A DNA stretch of 64,000 bases. It comes from Streptomyces venezuelae. Lineage in GTDB: Bacteria; Actinomycetota; Actinomycetes; Streptomycetales; Streptomycetaceae. This document shows, in pieces, positions 1-7,742 of this stretch. The stretch spans positions 1,922,001 to 1,986,000 of the forward strand of contig NZ_CP029190.1 of assembly GCF_008642295.1 (NCBI RefSeq), in the 5' to 3' direction. Within the stretch, counting starts at the first letter, position 1; every line of letters starts with the position of its first letter. A model generated the notes under the pieces. It saw only the letters and a list, made by a program, of their open reading frames with translations. It was not told the DNA's origin and ran no database searches. The translations under genes were made by a program, and so were the position numbers.

Positions 1-387
1 CTGGATGTTGACGGTGGAGACCACGTCGATACCGGCCCGGAGCAGCTCCTCCACGTCCTGCCAGCGCTTGGCGTTGCGCGAGCCCGGCACATTGGTGTGG
101 GCGAGCTCGTCGACCAGCGCTATGGCGGGACGGCGCGCCAGCACCGCGTCCACGTCCATTTCGGTGAACGCCGAGCCGCGGTAGCTCAGCTCACGGCGCG
201 GCACCAGCTCCAGACCGTGCAGCAGCACTTCCGTACGAGGCCGCCCGTGGTGTTCGACAAAGCCCACCACGCAGTCCGCGCCCCGCTCCAGCCGCCGGTG
301 CCCCTCGGCCAGCATCGCGTACGTCTTGCCCACGCCCGGAGCCGCACCCAGGTAGATCCGAAGCTTGCCGCGTCCCATGTGTCCCAT
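1..387 (-). CDS. kdpD: Sensor histidine kinase KdpD, N-terminal part (runs off the left edge)
   Basis: This is the first ~129 residues of KdpD, the membrane sensor kinase that, with KdpE, controls the high-affinity potassium pump KdpFABC. The visible part is the cytoplasmic KdpD N-terminal domain. It starts GKLRIYLGAAPGAGKTYAML, where GAAPGAGKT is the family's P-loop, followed by a VGFVEHHGRPRTE stretch, ALVDELAHTNVPG (Walker-B-like DELAHTN signature) and RWQDVEELLRAGIDVVSTVN, all hallmark KdpD motifs. Two in-frame ATGs, at 387 and 378, are possible. The upper one has GAGGAA about ten bases upstream and is chosen. The kinase core and transmembrane segments lie outside the window. Confidence 0.93.
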   Translation of the reverse strand, partial: MGHMGRGKLRIYLGAAPGVGKTYAMLAEGHRRLERGADCVVGFVEHHGRPRTEVLLHGLELVPRRELSYRGSAFTEMDVDAVLARRPAIALVDELAHTNVPGSRNAKRWQDVEELLRAGIDVVSTVNIQ

Positions 388-428
388 TCTCACGTACGTT
401 CCTCACGCACGTTTCCCCCGCACGCGGA

Positions 429-460
429 CGGGCCGCACTCCTTGCGGGGAGCACGGCCCG
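429..460 (-). terminator. Stem-loop between DUF3710 gene and kdpD
   Basis: Read on the minus strand, CGGGCC GTGCTCC, loop CCGCAA, GGAGTGC GGCCCG forms a 13-bp stem with two G-U pairs. It lies just past the stop of the DUF3710 gene. No T-run follows, which is common for actinobacterial terminators, so the call rests on the stem alone. Confidence 0.55.
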
Positions 461-488
461 GTACGGTCCTCAGGGACGTTTCGCGTGG

Positions 489-1280
489 TCAGCGGACCTC
501 GGTGATCTCCGGGCCGCGCTCCAGCTGGCCCATTCCGCCGGAGAAGCGGGAGCCCTCCGCGTCCTCCGTCTGCACACCGTCCGGCACCATCTGGGCGTCG
601 TTCGGCAGCTTCAGGACGATCGGGTCGCGCGGAGCCATCGGTCCCTCACCGCGCACCACCACGGTGTCACGGAAGATCGTCTCCAGCAGGCCGGCCGACT
701 CGGGCTGCACCGCGCCCTGCCCGGAGATCACTCCGCGCAGGAACCAGCGCGGGCCGTCGACGCCCACGAAGCGCACCAGCTGTGCGCCGCGGGTGCCGTC
801 CGGCAGCGGGACCGGGACCTGCGCGCGCAGCTCCCAGCCCAGCGGGCCCTGGACCTCGTCGATGATGCCGCCCTGTTGGGTGATGCCCGAGGCGATCTCC
901 TCGCGGACCTCACCCCAGATGCCTTCCTTCTTGGGCGCCGCGAAGGCCTGCAGCTGCACGGCGCTGTCGCGCAGCACCACGGTCGCGGCGACGATCGCGT
1001 CCCCGGCGACCTCGACGCGCAGCTCCATGCCCTCGACACCCGGTACGAAGATGCCGCCGAGGTCGACCCGGCCCTCGGCCGGATCGCCGGGCACCTCGGA
1101 GACATCCCAGGGGCCGTCCGGCCGCGGGGCCGGCGGCAGGTTCACCCGGCGCTGGGCGCCGGTGTCGAACTCGTCCGATTCCTCGGCGTACTCGCTCTCC
1201 TCCGCCCCGGCGCCGTCGACGACCTGCTCGGCCGCGCCACCGTCCTTGACGGAGCTGTTCTTCTTGCGACGTCCGAACAC
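489..1280 (-). CDS. DUF3710 family protein
   Basis: A 263-residue protein starting VFGRRKKNSSVKDGG from GTG, with GGAAGG about a dozen bases upstream. After a basic N-terminus and an acidic linker (residues ~15-50), a single soluble domain begins around RVNLPPAPRPDGPWD, the characteristic opening of the actinobacterial DUF3710 family. There is no signal peptide or membrane segment, and the function is unknown. The start lies one base after the dut stop codon, so this is the last gene of a thioesterase-dut-DUF3710 transcription unit. The longer open frame upstream overlaps dut out of frame and is not used. Confidence 0.88.
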   Translation of the reverse strand: MFGRRKKNSSVKDGGAAEQVVDGAGAEESEYAEESDEFDTGAQRRVNLPPAPRPDGPWDVSEVPGDPAEGRVDLGGIFVPGVEGMELRVEVAGDAIVAATVVLRDSAVQLQAFAAPKKEGIWGEVREEIASGITQQGGIIDEVQGPLGWELRAQVPVPLPDGTRGAQLVRFVGVDGPRWFLRGVISGQGAVQPESAGLLETIFRDTVVVRGEGPMAPRDPIVLKLPNDAQMVPDGVQTEDAEGSRFSGGMGQLERGPEITEVR

Positions 1281-1281
1281 G

Positions 1282-1821
1282 TCACTGTCCTTCCCGGTCG
1301 GATACGACCGAAGCGTAGCCATTCCCACCCTGCTGACCAGCGCCGTTTCCGGCCACAGCCGCATGACCGCCGGTGGAGCCGAAACCCCCCTCGGCCCGGG
1401 CCGAGCCGGGAAGCTCCGCCACCTCGTGGAAGCGCACCCTCTCGACTCGCTGGACAACCAGCTGGGCAATGCGGTCGAAGCGCTCGAACCGGACGCTCTC
1501 GCGAGGGTCGAGATTGACCACGATCACCTTGATCTCCCCACGGTACCCGGCATCCACCGTCCCCGGGGCATTCACGAGCGCGAGCCCGCACCGGGCGGCC
1601 AGGCCGGACCGGGGGTGCACGAAGGCGGCGTAGCCGTCGGGCAGGGCGATGGACACCCCGGTGGGGAGTACGGTCCGCTCGCCGGGGGCGAGCTCCGCGG
1701 CCTCGGTGGTGACCAGGTCGCAGCCGGCGTCGCCGGGGTGGCCGTACGCCGGAAGGGGCACCTCGGGATCGACGCGGCGGATCAGTACGTCCACGGGTGC
1801 GTGGTTGCCGTTCATGGTCAT
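1282..1821 (-). CDS. dut: Deoxyuridine 5'-triphosphate nucleotidohydrolase (dUTPase)
   Basis: A 179-residue trimeric-type dUTPase, which hydrolyses dUTP to dUMP and pyrophosphate, keeping uracil out of DNA and feeding dTMP synthesis. All five family motifs are visible: HPGDAGCDLV (motif 1), HPRSGLAARCGLALVN (motif 2), GTVDAGYRGEIKV with the catalytic Asp (motif 3), RFDRIAQLVVQRV (motif 4), and the glycine-rich flexible tail RAEGGFGSTGG (motif 5). The tail then extends ~25 residues in a Gly/Ala-rich stretch. The start ATG overlaps the upstream thioesterase stop as TGATG, which implies translational coupling. An internal ATG two codons later is a weaker alternative. Confidence 0.96.
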   Translation of the reverse strand: MTMNGNHAPVDVLIRRVDPEVPLPAYGHPGDAGCDLVTTEAAELAPGERTVLPTGVSIALPDGYAAFVHPRSGLAARCGLALVNAPGTVDAGYRGEIKVIVVNLDPRESVRFERFDRIAQLVVQRVERVRFHEVAELPGSARAEGGFGSTGGHAAVAGNGAGQQGGNGYASVVSDREGQ

Positions 1822-2405
1822 CAGGGGTTCACCTCGAAGGCGCGGGCGCGCCTGACCTGGTCCGGGTCGGCCATGGCCGCCCGGATCTCCTCGGGTCGGC
1901 CGTTCTCGATGAAGTGGTCGACCTTGACTTCGATGAAGAGGGCGTCGGCGCGTACCGCGACCGGGCCCTCCGGGCCGCCTATCCGGCCGACGGCCGTACA
2001 GAAGATCTTCCGCCCGGCCACCGCGGTGACCTCCGCCTCCAGGTACAGCACGGTGTCCACGGGCACCGGGCGCAGGAAGTCGGTCTCCAGCCGGCCGGTG
2101 ACCGCGATGACGCGCAGCAGCCAGTTCAGGGAGCCGAGGGTCTCGTCCAGAGCGGTGGCGAGGACTCCGCCGTGAGCGAGGCCGGGGGCGCCCTGGTGGG
2201 CGGGCCTGACGGTGAACTCGGCGGTGACGCGGACGCCGTCGCCGGCCCGGGCCTCCAGGTGGAGCCCGTGCGGCTGTCCGCCGCCGCAGCCGAAACAGTG
2301 CTCGTAGTGCGCGCCGAGGAGTTCGCCGGGGGCCGGCGCGTCGGGGTGCCGGACCGGCGCCGCGGCATCGGCCGGGGGCGTCAGGCTTGTGTTTCGTCCA
2401 CTCAC
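1821..2405 (-). CDS. PaaI-type hotdog-fold thioesterase
   Basis: A 194-residue hotdog-fold protein of the PaaI/YbgC-like thioesterase group, which hydrolyses acyl-CoA thioesters; the natural substrate cannot be read from sequence. The signature AHGGVLATALDETLG (the HGG...D/E hotdog active-site helix) is preceded by a short Cys motif, HCFGCG, near residue 30. The GTG start at SGRNTSLTPP is chosen because it has AAGG upstream and leaves 58 bp for the divergent DUF3093 gene. The reading frame extends further upstream into that gene. It overlaps dut at its 3' end and is first in the operon. Confidence 0.85.
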   Translation of the reverse strand: MSGRNTSLTPPADAAAPVRHPDAPAPGELLGAHYEHCFGCGGGQPHGLHLEARAGDGVRVTAEFTVRPAHQGAPGLAHGGVLATALDETLGSLNWLLRVIAVTGRLETDFLRPVPVDTVLYLEAEVTAVAGRKIFCTAVGRIGGPEGPVAVRADALFIEVKVDHFIENGRPEEIRAAMADPDQVRRARAFEVNP

Positions 2406-2463
2406 AGCCGCAGACCTTACCCGCGCGGCTACCCGCCGGTCGCCCCGTGCCAAGCTTGGAACC

Positions 2464-2925
2464 ATGCAGCTTTCCCCCGCGCACCACGACGAACGTCTGA
2501 CCGCCCCCCGCGCCTGGTGGGGCATCACCGTGCTGATGGGCCTGGCCTGTGCCCTGATGCTGGTGCCGCTGGGGACCGCGGCCGTACTGGCCGGGCTGGT
2601 CGGCGGGACGGCGTTGACGGGGCTGCTGGTGAGCTCCTACGGGAGCGCCCGGGTGCGGGTGGTGAACGGCTCGCTGGCGGCCGGGGATGCGCGGATTCCG
2701 GTGTCCGCCCTGGGCGAGCCCGAGATCCTGGACGCGGAGCAGGCGCGCGCCTGGCGCACGTACAAGGCGGATACCCGGGCGTTCATGCTGATGCGCAGCT
2801 ACGTCCCGACGGCGGTCCGGGTGGAGGTCACGGACCCGTCCGACCCGACCCCGTACGTGTACGTCTCGACGCGCGAGCCGGAAGCCCTGGCCACTGCCAT
2901 CCGCTCCGCCCGCACCACCGCCTGA
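2464..2925 (+). CDS. DUF3093 family membrane protein
   Basis: A 153-residue protein with two adjacent hydrophobic helices near the N-terminus (about residues 18-60, WWGITVLMGLACALMLV and onward) followed by a ~90-residue cytoplasmic or membrane-associated domain. That domain contains SALGEPEILDAEQARAWR and a C-terminal VSTREPEALATAI, typical of actinobacterial DUF3093. The family has no established function. The gene is divergent from the thioesterase-dut operon and convergent with the next gene. Confidence 0.85.
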   Translation: MQLSPAHHDERLTAPRAWWGITVLMGLACALMLVPLGTAAVLAGLVGGTALTGLLVSSYGSARVRVVNGSLAAGDARIPVSALGEPEILDAEQARAWRTYKADTRAFMLMRSYVPTAVRVEVTDPSDPTPYVYVSTREPEALATAIRSARTTA

Positions 2926-2937
2926 CCACCCGAGGGC

Positions 2938-3843
2938 TCAGGCCGGCGGGAGCGGGTGCGGGTCGGGAGGCTGGGGCAGGGGCGGCTGGGCCGCCAGCGC
3001 GTGCCACGGCACCGCGCGTTTGCGCAGGTCCGCGCGGATCTTCTCGGCGAGCTTCTTGGTGTCGCGGCGGTTCATGACCGCCCCGACCGCCGCGCCCACC
3101 ATGAACGGGGTCAGCATCGGCAGGTTGCGGAACATCCGCTTCATGATCTGCTGCCGCAGTTCCCGCTTCATCTGCCCGCCCAAGGCGGCGTTCAGCGTGG
3201 TCGGCTTGGTCAGATCGACGCCGCGCTCTTCCGTCCACGCGGTCAGGTAGGCGAAGCTGCGCTGGCCGAGGCCGCCCGGCGGGCGCAGGCCGTAGACCTC
3301 GTGGAGCTCGGCGACGAGCTTGAGCTCGATCGCCGCGACCCCGGTGATCTCGGCGGCCAGCTCCGCCGGCATGGCGGGCGGCACGGGAAGCATCGCTGCC
3401 GCGCCGATGCCCGCGCCCACGGTCGAGGTGCCGTGTGCGGCACCGGCGATCAGCTTGTCGGCCAGCTGATCGGGACCGAGGCCCGGGAACTGTGCGCGCA
3501 GCGTCGCCAGGTCGCGTACGGGAACGCGCGGGGCGAGGTCGATGACCCGGTCGGCGATGTACACGGCGATCACCCGGGCGTAGCCGCCCGCGCGTGCGCC
3601 GTGTTTCACGGCTCCCTTCCGGAGCCCGGCGATCTTCTGCCGGGCCGTACCGCCGGTCTCCACGACCGCCGGCACCGGCTCTCCGTCCGCCTCGGGCCCG
3701 GCGGGCACCGGGGCTGCATCGGGTACGGCGGGCGCTGCGGGAGCGGCGGGGCCCGTTTCCGGGCCCGTTGCCTCCACGTCCGCCGGCACCGACTCACCCT
3801 GCCTGCGGAGCAACCGCTTGCGGAACGGTGTCGAGCCTGTCAC
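2938..3843 (-). CDS. Conserved hypothetical protein, possibly EcsC-like
   Basis: A 301-residue protein of unknown function. The first ~65 residues are Pro/Ala/Glu-rich and probably disordered. The remainder is helical, with a glycine/alanine-rich hydrophobic hairpin (AAHGTSTVGAGIGAAAMLPV) and a second one near FMVGAAVGAVMNRRDTKK close to the C-terminus, before a basic, proline-rich tail. The pattern of alpha-helices with small-residue hairpins is reminiscent of EcsC-family proteins, but I cannot confirm this. It starts from GTG and is 11 bp downstream of the DUF4193 gene, so co-transcription is likely. Confidence 0.7.
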   Translation of the reverse strand: MTGSTPFRKRLLRRQGESVPADVEATGPETGPAAPAAPAVPDAAPVPAGPEADGEPVPAVVETGGTARQKIAGLRKGAVKHGARAGGYARVIAVYIADRVIDLAPRVPVRDLATLRAQFPGLGPDQLADKLIAGAAHGTSTVGAGIGAAAMLPVPPAMPAELAAEITGVAAIELKLVAELHEVYGLRPPGGLGQRSFAYLTAWTEERGVDLTKPTTLNAALGGQMKRELRQQIMKRMFRNLPMLTPFMVGAAVGAVMNRRDTKKLAEKIRADLRKRAVPWHALAAQPPLPQPPDPHPLPPA

Positions 3844-3854
3844 GGCCTGCTGCC

Positions 3855-4151
3855 TCAGTCGCAGTCGCGGCAGATGGGCTGGCCGTTCTTCTCGCGCGCC
3901 AGCTGGCTGCGGTGGTGCACCAGGAAGCAGCTCATACAGGTGAACTCATCGGCCTGCTTGGGCAGCACCCGGACGGCCAGCTCCTCGTTGGAGAGGTCCG
4001 CACCCGGCAGCTCCAGGCCCTCGACCGCGTCGAAGTCGTCGACGTCGACCGCCGAGGACGACTTCTCGTTGCGCCGGGCCTTCAGCTCTTCAATGCTGTC
4101 GTTGTCGACGTCGTCGTCGGTCTTGCGTGGGGTGTCGTAGTCCGTTGCCAT
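3855..4151 (-). CDS. DUF4193 zinc-ribbon protein
   Basis: A 98-residue acidic protein of the actinobacterial DUF4193 family. The N-terminal half is rich in Asp and Glu (KTDDDVDNDSIEELKARR). The C-terminal half has a CMSC...CRDC pair of CxxC motifs that should bind zinc, ending exactly at the last motif. The family is nearly universal in actinobacteria but has no assigned role. The start is well supported by GGGGGAGAG just upstream of ATG. Confidence 0.92.
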   Translation of the reverse strand: MATDYDTPRKTDDDVDNDSIEELKARRNEKSSSAVDVDDFDAVEGLELPGADLSNEELAVRVLPKQADEFTCMSCFLVHHRSQLAREKNGQPICRDCD

Positions 4152-4534
4152 TGTTCGCTCTCCCCCTCTGGGTGTTAGCGGTGTCTCAGCGCACGTAACG
4201 CGCGAGAGGCCGGACTTGTGCCCGACCTGAGGCGGAGATTTTGCCTCACATCAAGGTCTGTTACTCAATCGACACCCAGCCGCCCCCCTGAAGGAGCGAT
4301 GTGCCGGTATGTCGAGCGGGACCGTACACGGTCCGGAGGCCGTCGTGCACGAGCGCCACCCCGTGTATTTTCCGCCGTTCGGGGTGCCGGAAACCCGGAC
4401 TTTCCCGGGCTTTCCGGGACTCCCGGGGTCACGGACCGTGCAGGCACGGGCACTCGGCACTGTGATCGATCACACAGCCGACGGCCATCCCGCCCGCCCT
4501 CGGGTTCAGCCGAGAGCGAACAGGAGTGCGTCCG
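4152..4534. other. Intergenic region between cutS 3' end and DUF4193 gene
   Basis: No convincing gene lies here. The region should contain the DUF4193 promoter close to its right-hand start. It also holds a perfect 14-bp palindrome, TGTGATCGATCACA, at 4461-4474, about 60 bp past the cutS stop, and a run of CCCGGG-containing short repeats around 4391-4430. A plus-strand frame at 4309-4551 has an SD-like GAAGGAG upstream but codes for an unrecognisable peptide and overlaps cutS, so it was not called. Confidence 0.5.
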
Positions 4535-5785
4535 TCAGATCGGCAGGGTGACGCGCATCACCAGGCCACCGCCCTCATGGGGCTCGGCGTGGATCCGGCC
4601 GCCGTGTGCGCGCGCCACAGAGCGTGCGATGGACAGACCGAGCCCGACACCCTTGTCGCTGCCCGTTCGCTCCGTACGGAGGCGCCTGAAGGGCTCGAAG
4701 AGGTTGTCGATCTCGTACGCGGGAACCACCGGGCCGGTGTTCGAGACCACGAGCACCGCCTGGCCGTGCGCGACCTCGGTGGCGACCTCCACCCAGCCGC
4801 CCTCCGGCACGTTGTACCGCACGGCGTTCTGCACCAGGTTGAGGGCGATCCGCTCCAGCAGGACGCCATTGCCCTGGACCACCGCCGGGGCCCGCTCCCC
4901 GCGGATCTCCACGCCCTTCGCCTCGGCCTCGCCGCGCGCCTGGTCGATGGCGCGCGAGGCGACCTCGGCCAGGTCCACCGGTTTGCGCTCGACGATCTGG
5001 TTCTCGCTGCGGGCCAGCAGCAGCAGGCCCTCGACCAGCTGCTCGCTGCGCTCGTTGGTGGCCAGCAGCGTCTTGCCGAGCTGCTGGAGCTCCGTCGGGG
5101 CCCCGGGATCGGACAGGTGCACCTCGAGGAGGGTCCGGTTGATCGCGAGCGGGGTCCGCAGCTCGTGCGAGGCATTGGCCACGAACCGCTGCTGGGCGGT
5201 GAAGGCCCGTTCCAGCCGGTCCAGCATCTCGTCGAAGGTGTCGGCGAGCTCCTTGAGCTCGTCGTCCGGGCCGTCCAGCTCGATCCGCCGGGTGAGGTCG
5301 GAGCCGACCACCCGCCGGGCCGTCCTGGTGATCTTGCCCAGGGGCGAGAGCACCCGGCCGGCCATCGCGTAGCCGAAGGCGAACGCGATGATGGACAGCC
5401 CGAGCAGCGCCATCAGGGACCGGCTGAGCAGGTCGTCCAGGGCGTGCTTGCGCTGGATGTCCATACAGGCGGCGACCGCCGCATTGAGCTCGTCGGCGTT
5501 CTTGACCAGGCTCACGGCCCGGCAGGTCTCGCTGGTGACCTGGACGTCCTGACCACCGACGATCTTGAACGGCGGCGGCAGGCCGGCCCGCATGGTCTGT
5601 GCGGCCAGCAGGTAGATGATCGACAGCAGCAGGATTCCGGCGATCAGGAACATGCCGCCGTACAGCAGGGTGAGCCGTATCCGGATGGTCGGTCTCAGCC
5701 AAGGGAAAGGACCCTCGGGCGGGCCGGGGTCCCAGGTCGGTTTCGGTGGTGCCGGCGCCGCCGGTGGCACCGGTGTGGTGGCCAT
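4535..5785 (-). CDS. cutS: Sensor histidine kinase CutS
   Basis: A 416-residue membrane histidine kinase, partner of CutR. The order is a proline-rich cytoplasmic N-terminus, TM1 (~37-62), an extracytoplasmic loop of ~55 residues, TM2 (~124-143), a HAMP domain, a HisKA box with ASHELRTPLAINR (phospho-accepting His207), and an HATPase domain with N-box NLVQNAVRYN and G-box DKGVGLGLSIA. The sensor loop carries only two cysteines (about C88 and C107), fitting the proposed extracytoplasmic thiol/disulfide sensing by CutRS. The gene starts 5 bp after cutR and is co-transcribed with it. CutRS was first described in S. lividans as affecting copper phenotype and antibiotic production. Confidence 0.93.
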   Translation of the reverse strand: MATTPVPPAAPAPPKPTWDPGPPEGPFPWLRPTIRIRLTLLYGGMFLIAGILLLSIIYLLAAQTMRAGLPPPFKIVGGQDVQVTSETCRAVSLVKNADELNAAVAACMDIQRKHALDDLLSRSLMALLGLSIIAFAFGYAMAGRVLSPLGKITRTARRVVGSDLTRRIELDGPDDELKELADTFDEMLDRLERAFTAQQRFVANASHELRTPLAINRTLLEVHLSDPGAPTELQQLGKTLLATNERSEQLVEGLLLLARSENQIVERKPVDLAEVASRAIDQARGEAEAKGVEIRGERAPAVVQGNGVLLERIALNLVQNAVRYNVPEGGWVEVATEVAHGQAVLVVSNTGPVVPAYEIDNLFEPFRRLRTERTGSDKGVGLGLSIARSVARAHGGRIHAEPHEGGGLVMRVTLPI

Positions 5786-5790
5786 CCGGG

Positions 5791-6444
5791 TCAGATCCGG
5801 TAGCCGGAACCGGGCACCGTCACGATGACCGGCGGTTCGCCCAGCTTCCGCCGCAGGGTCATCACGGTCACCCGCACCACGTTGGTGAACGGGTCGGTGT
5901 TCTCGTCCCACGCCTTCTCCAGCAGCTGTTCGGCGGAGACCACCGTGCCCTCGCTGCGCATGAGCACCTCCAGCACCGCGAACTCCTTGGGCGCCAGCTG
6001 GACCTCCTTGCCGTCCCGGAACACCTCGCGCCGGTTCGGGTCCAGCTTGATCCCGGCCCGCTCCAGCACGGGCGGCAGCGCGACGGTGGTACGCCGGCCC
6101 AGGGCGCGTACGCGGGCGGTCAGCTCGCTGAACGCGAAGGGCTTGGGCAGGTAGTCGTCCGCGCCGAGCTCCAGGCCCTCGACCCGGTCGCTGACGTCAC
6201 CGGAGGCGGTCAGCATCAGCACCCGGGTGGGCATGCCCAGTTCGACGATCTTGCGGCAGACGTCGTCGCCGTGCACCAGAGGAAGATCCCGGTCGAGCAC
6301 GACCACGTCGTAGTCGTTGACCCCGACGCGCTCCAGGGCCGCCGCGCCGTCGTACACGACGTCCACGGCCATGGCCTCCCGGCGCAGCCCGGTGGCCACC
6401 GCATCGGCGAGCAGCTGCTCGTCCTCGACGACGAGTACGCGCAC
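5791..6444 (-). CDS. cutR: Response regulator CutR
   Basis: A 217-residue OmpR/PhoB-type response regulator, matching the length I recall for Streptomyces CutR. The receiver domain starts RVLVVEDEQLLADAVATGLR, has its phospho-acceptor in VVVLDRDLPL (D51) and the conserved Lys in DYLPKPF. The C-terminal winged helix ends VVRVTVMTLRRKLGEPP...GSGYRI, as in the family. The GTG start at VRVLVV is decided by the GAGGAAGG ribosome binding site. The frame continues upstream without a recognisable N-terminal domain. It is the first gene of the cutRS operon. Confidence 0.95.
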   Translation of the reverse strand: MRVLVVEDEQLLADAVATGLRREAMAVDVVYDGAAALERVGVNDYDVVVLDRDLPLVHGDDVCRKIVELGMPTRVLMLTASGDVSDRVEGLELGADDYLPKPFAFSELTARVRALGRRTTVALPPVLERAGIKLDPNRREVFRDGKEVQLAPKEFAVLEVLMRSEGTVVSAEQLLEKAWDENTDPFTNVVRVTVMTLRRKLGEPPVIVTVPGSGYRI

Positions 6445-6683
6445 GTCGATTTCCTTCCTCTGAGCCCAGACGGGCAGGTCCATTGCGCCATCCATCCTGC
6501 CCGTTTCGGCGGTAAACCGGCTGTAAGGCGCCCCAGAGGGCCGTTCGGGGAGGCGGAAGTGAGGATTCCCTCGCTTCTCGAGGTTTCTGGGCCCAGGGTG
6601 CCGGGGAGGACGACAGAACACCCCGACCACCGATCACCTACCTCCCGGACACCTCCGTGCCACGAAGAGGGGGCGCAACCGCC

Positions 6684-6851
6684 ATGGACGCATTCACCGC
6701 AGGTCTCCTGCAGCGCATTCGCACCACCGAGTCGGACCTCAACCGGGCCCAGCAAACGGGCGACGACTTCCTCGCGGAGGTCGAACAGGCGGAACTGGAG
6801 GACCTCCACCGCCTCGCGGCGGAACACGGCGTCAGCGTCACCGCGGCGTAG
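6684..6851 (+). CDS. Small conserved hypothetical protein (55 aa)
   Basis: A 55-residue, probably all-helical acidic protein: MDAFTAGLLQRIRTTESDLN, then a charged helix ending HRLAAEHGVSVTAA. There is no membrane segment or cysteine. GAGGGGG upstream of the ATG and the divergent position relative to cutR support it. I recall a similarly sized unknown next to cutRS in S. coelicolor. It could belong to the CutR regulon, but nothing in the sequence proves that. Confidence 0.7.
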   Translation: MDAFTAGLLQRIRTTESDLNRAQQTGDDFLAEVEQAELEDLHRLAAEHGVSVTAA

Positions 6852-6927
6852 CCCTGCCGGGCGCGCAGCCCTGCCGGTGCGGGGCCCGGCCCCGCGCCGC
6901 GGGGCCGGGCCGCCCGGTCAGTCGTGG

Positions 6928-7731
6928 TCAGTCGTGCCAGGCCCCTGCCGCCTCCAGCAGGGGCTGGATCGCCTCGAACACCCCCGGGCTCGCCGCGATC
7001 GCGAGCTCGCCCGAGGCCACCGCGCCCGGCCGGCCGCCCGTACGGGCCCCTGCCTCCCGGGCGATCAGCTCCCCCGCCGCCAGGTCCCACGGGTTGAGCC
7101 CGCGCTCGTAGTACCCGTCCAGCCGGCCGCAGGCCACGTCGCACAGGTCCACCGCCGCCGAGCCGCCCCGCCGGATGTCCCGCACCACCGGGATGATCTG
7201 CGCGGCGACCTCCGCCTGGTGCGCCCGCCGCTCCTGGAGGTAGCCGAAGCCGGTGCCGATCAGTGCCTGGTCCAGCGGTGCGGCCGGACGGCAGGCCAGC
7301 CGTACGTCACCCAGCCAGGCCCCGCCGCCCAGCACCGCGTGGTAGGTCTCCCCGCGGAGCGGGGCGCAGACCACGCCCACGACCGTCTCGCCCCGGTATT
7401 CGGCCGCGATCGACACCGCCCAGGCCGGCAGGCCGTACAGGTAGTTCACGGTGCCGTCCAGCGGGTCCACGACCCACCGCACTCCGCTCGTGCCCTCGCT
7501 GTCCGAGCCCTCCTCGCCGAGCAGCCCGTCCTGCGGCCGGTGCTCCGCCAGGAAGCCGGTGATCAGCTTCTCCGCCGCGATGTCCATCTCGGTCACCACG
7601 TCGATCGGGCTGGTCTTGGTGGCGGCCACCGCCAGCTCGGCCGGCCGGCCGTCCCGCAGCAAGGCCCCCGCCCGCCGGGCCGCCTCCCGGGCCAGCTCCA
7701 GCAGTTCCGCCTTCAGCTCCTCCGTCGGCAC
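6928..7731 (-). CDS. Inositol monophosphatase family protein
   Basis: A 267-residue member of the Li-sensitive, Mg-dependent phosphatase family (inositol-1-phosphatase, histidinol-phosphatase or related). The metal-binding signatures are present: GEEGSDSEGTSG (the GEE motif), WVVDPLDGTVNYLYG (WxxDPxDGTxNF-like, catalytic metal ligands), and NPWDLAAGELIAREAG (the C-terminal WD motif). The GTG at VPTEELKAELL is preferred because a perfect GAGGAG lies seven bases upstream. An alternative GTG at 7746 would overlap the hemH stop by four bases. The two genes form an operon. Substrate is not deducible. Confidence 0.9.
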   Translation of the reverse strand: MPTEELKAELLELAREAARRAGALLRDGRPAELAVAATKTSPIDVVTEMDIAAEKLITGFLAEHRPQDGLLGEEGSDSEGTSGVRWVVDPLDGTVNYLYGLPAWAVSIAAEYRGETVVGVVCAPLRGETYHAVLGGGAWLGDVRLACRPAAPLDQALIGTGFGYLQERRAHQAEVAAQIIPVVRDIRRGGSAAVDLCDVACGRLDGYYERGLNPWDLAAGELIAREAGARTGGRPGAVASGELAIAASPGVFEAIQPLLEAAGAWHD

Positions 7732-7742
7732 AGCAATGCTCC

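Noticed and set aside
97..2175. 692-residue plus-strand open frame
   Set aside because: Antisense to kdpD, DUF3710 gene, dut and the thioesterase; no recognisable protein.
4309..4551. 80-residue plus-strand open frame with GAAGGAG upstream
   Set aside because: The peptide is Pro/Arg-rich with no recognisable family, overlaps the cutS 3' end, and I recall no gene at this position in S. coelicolor.
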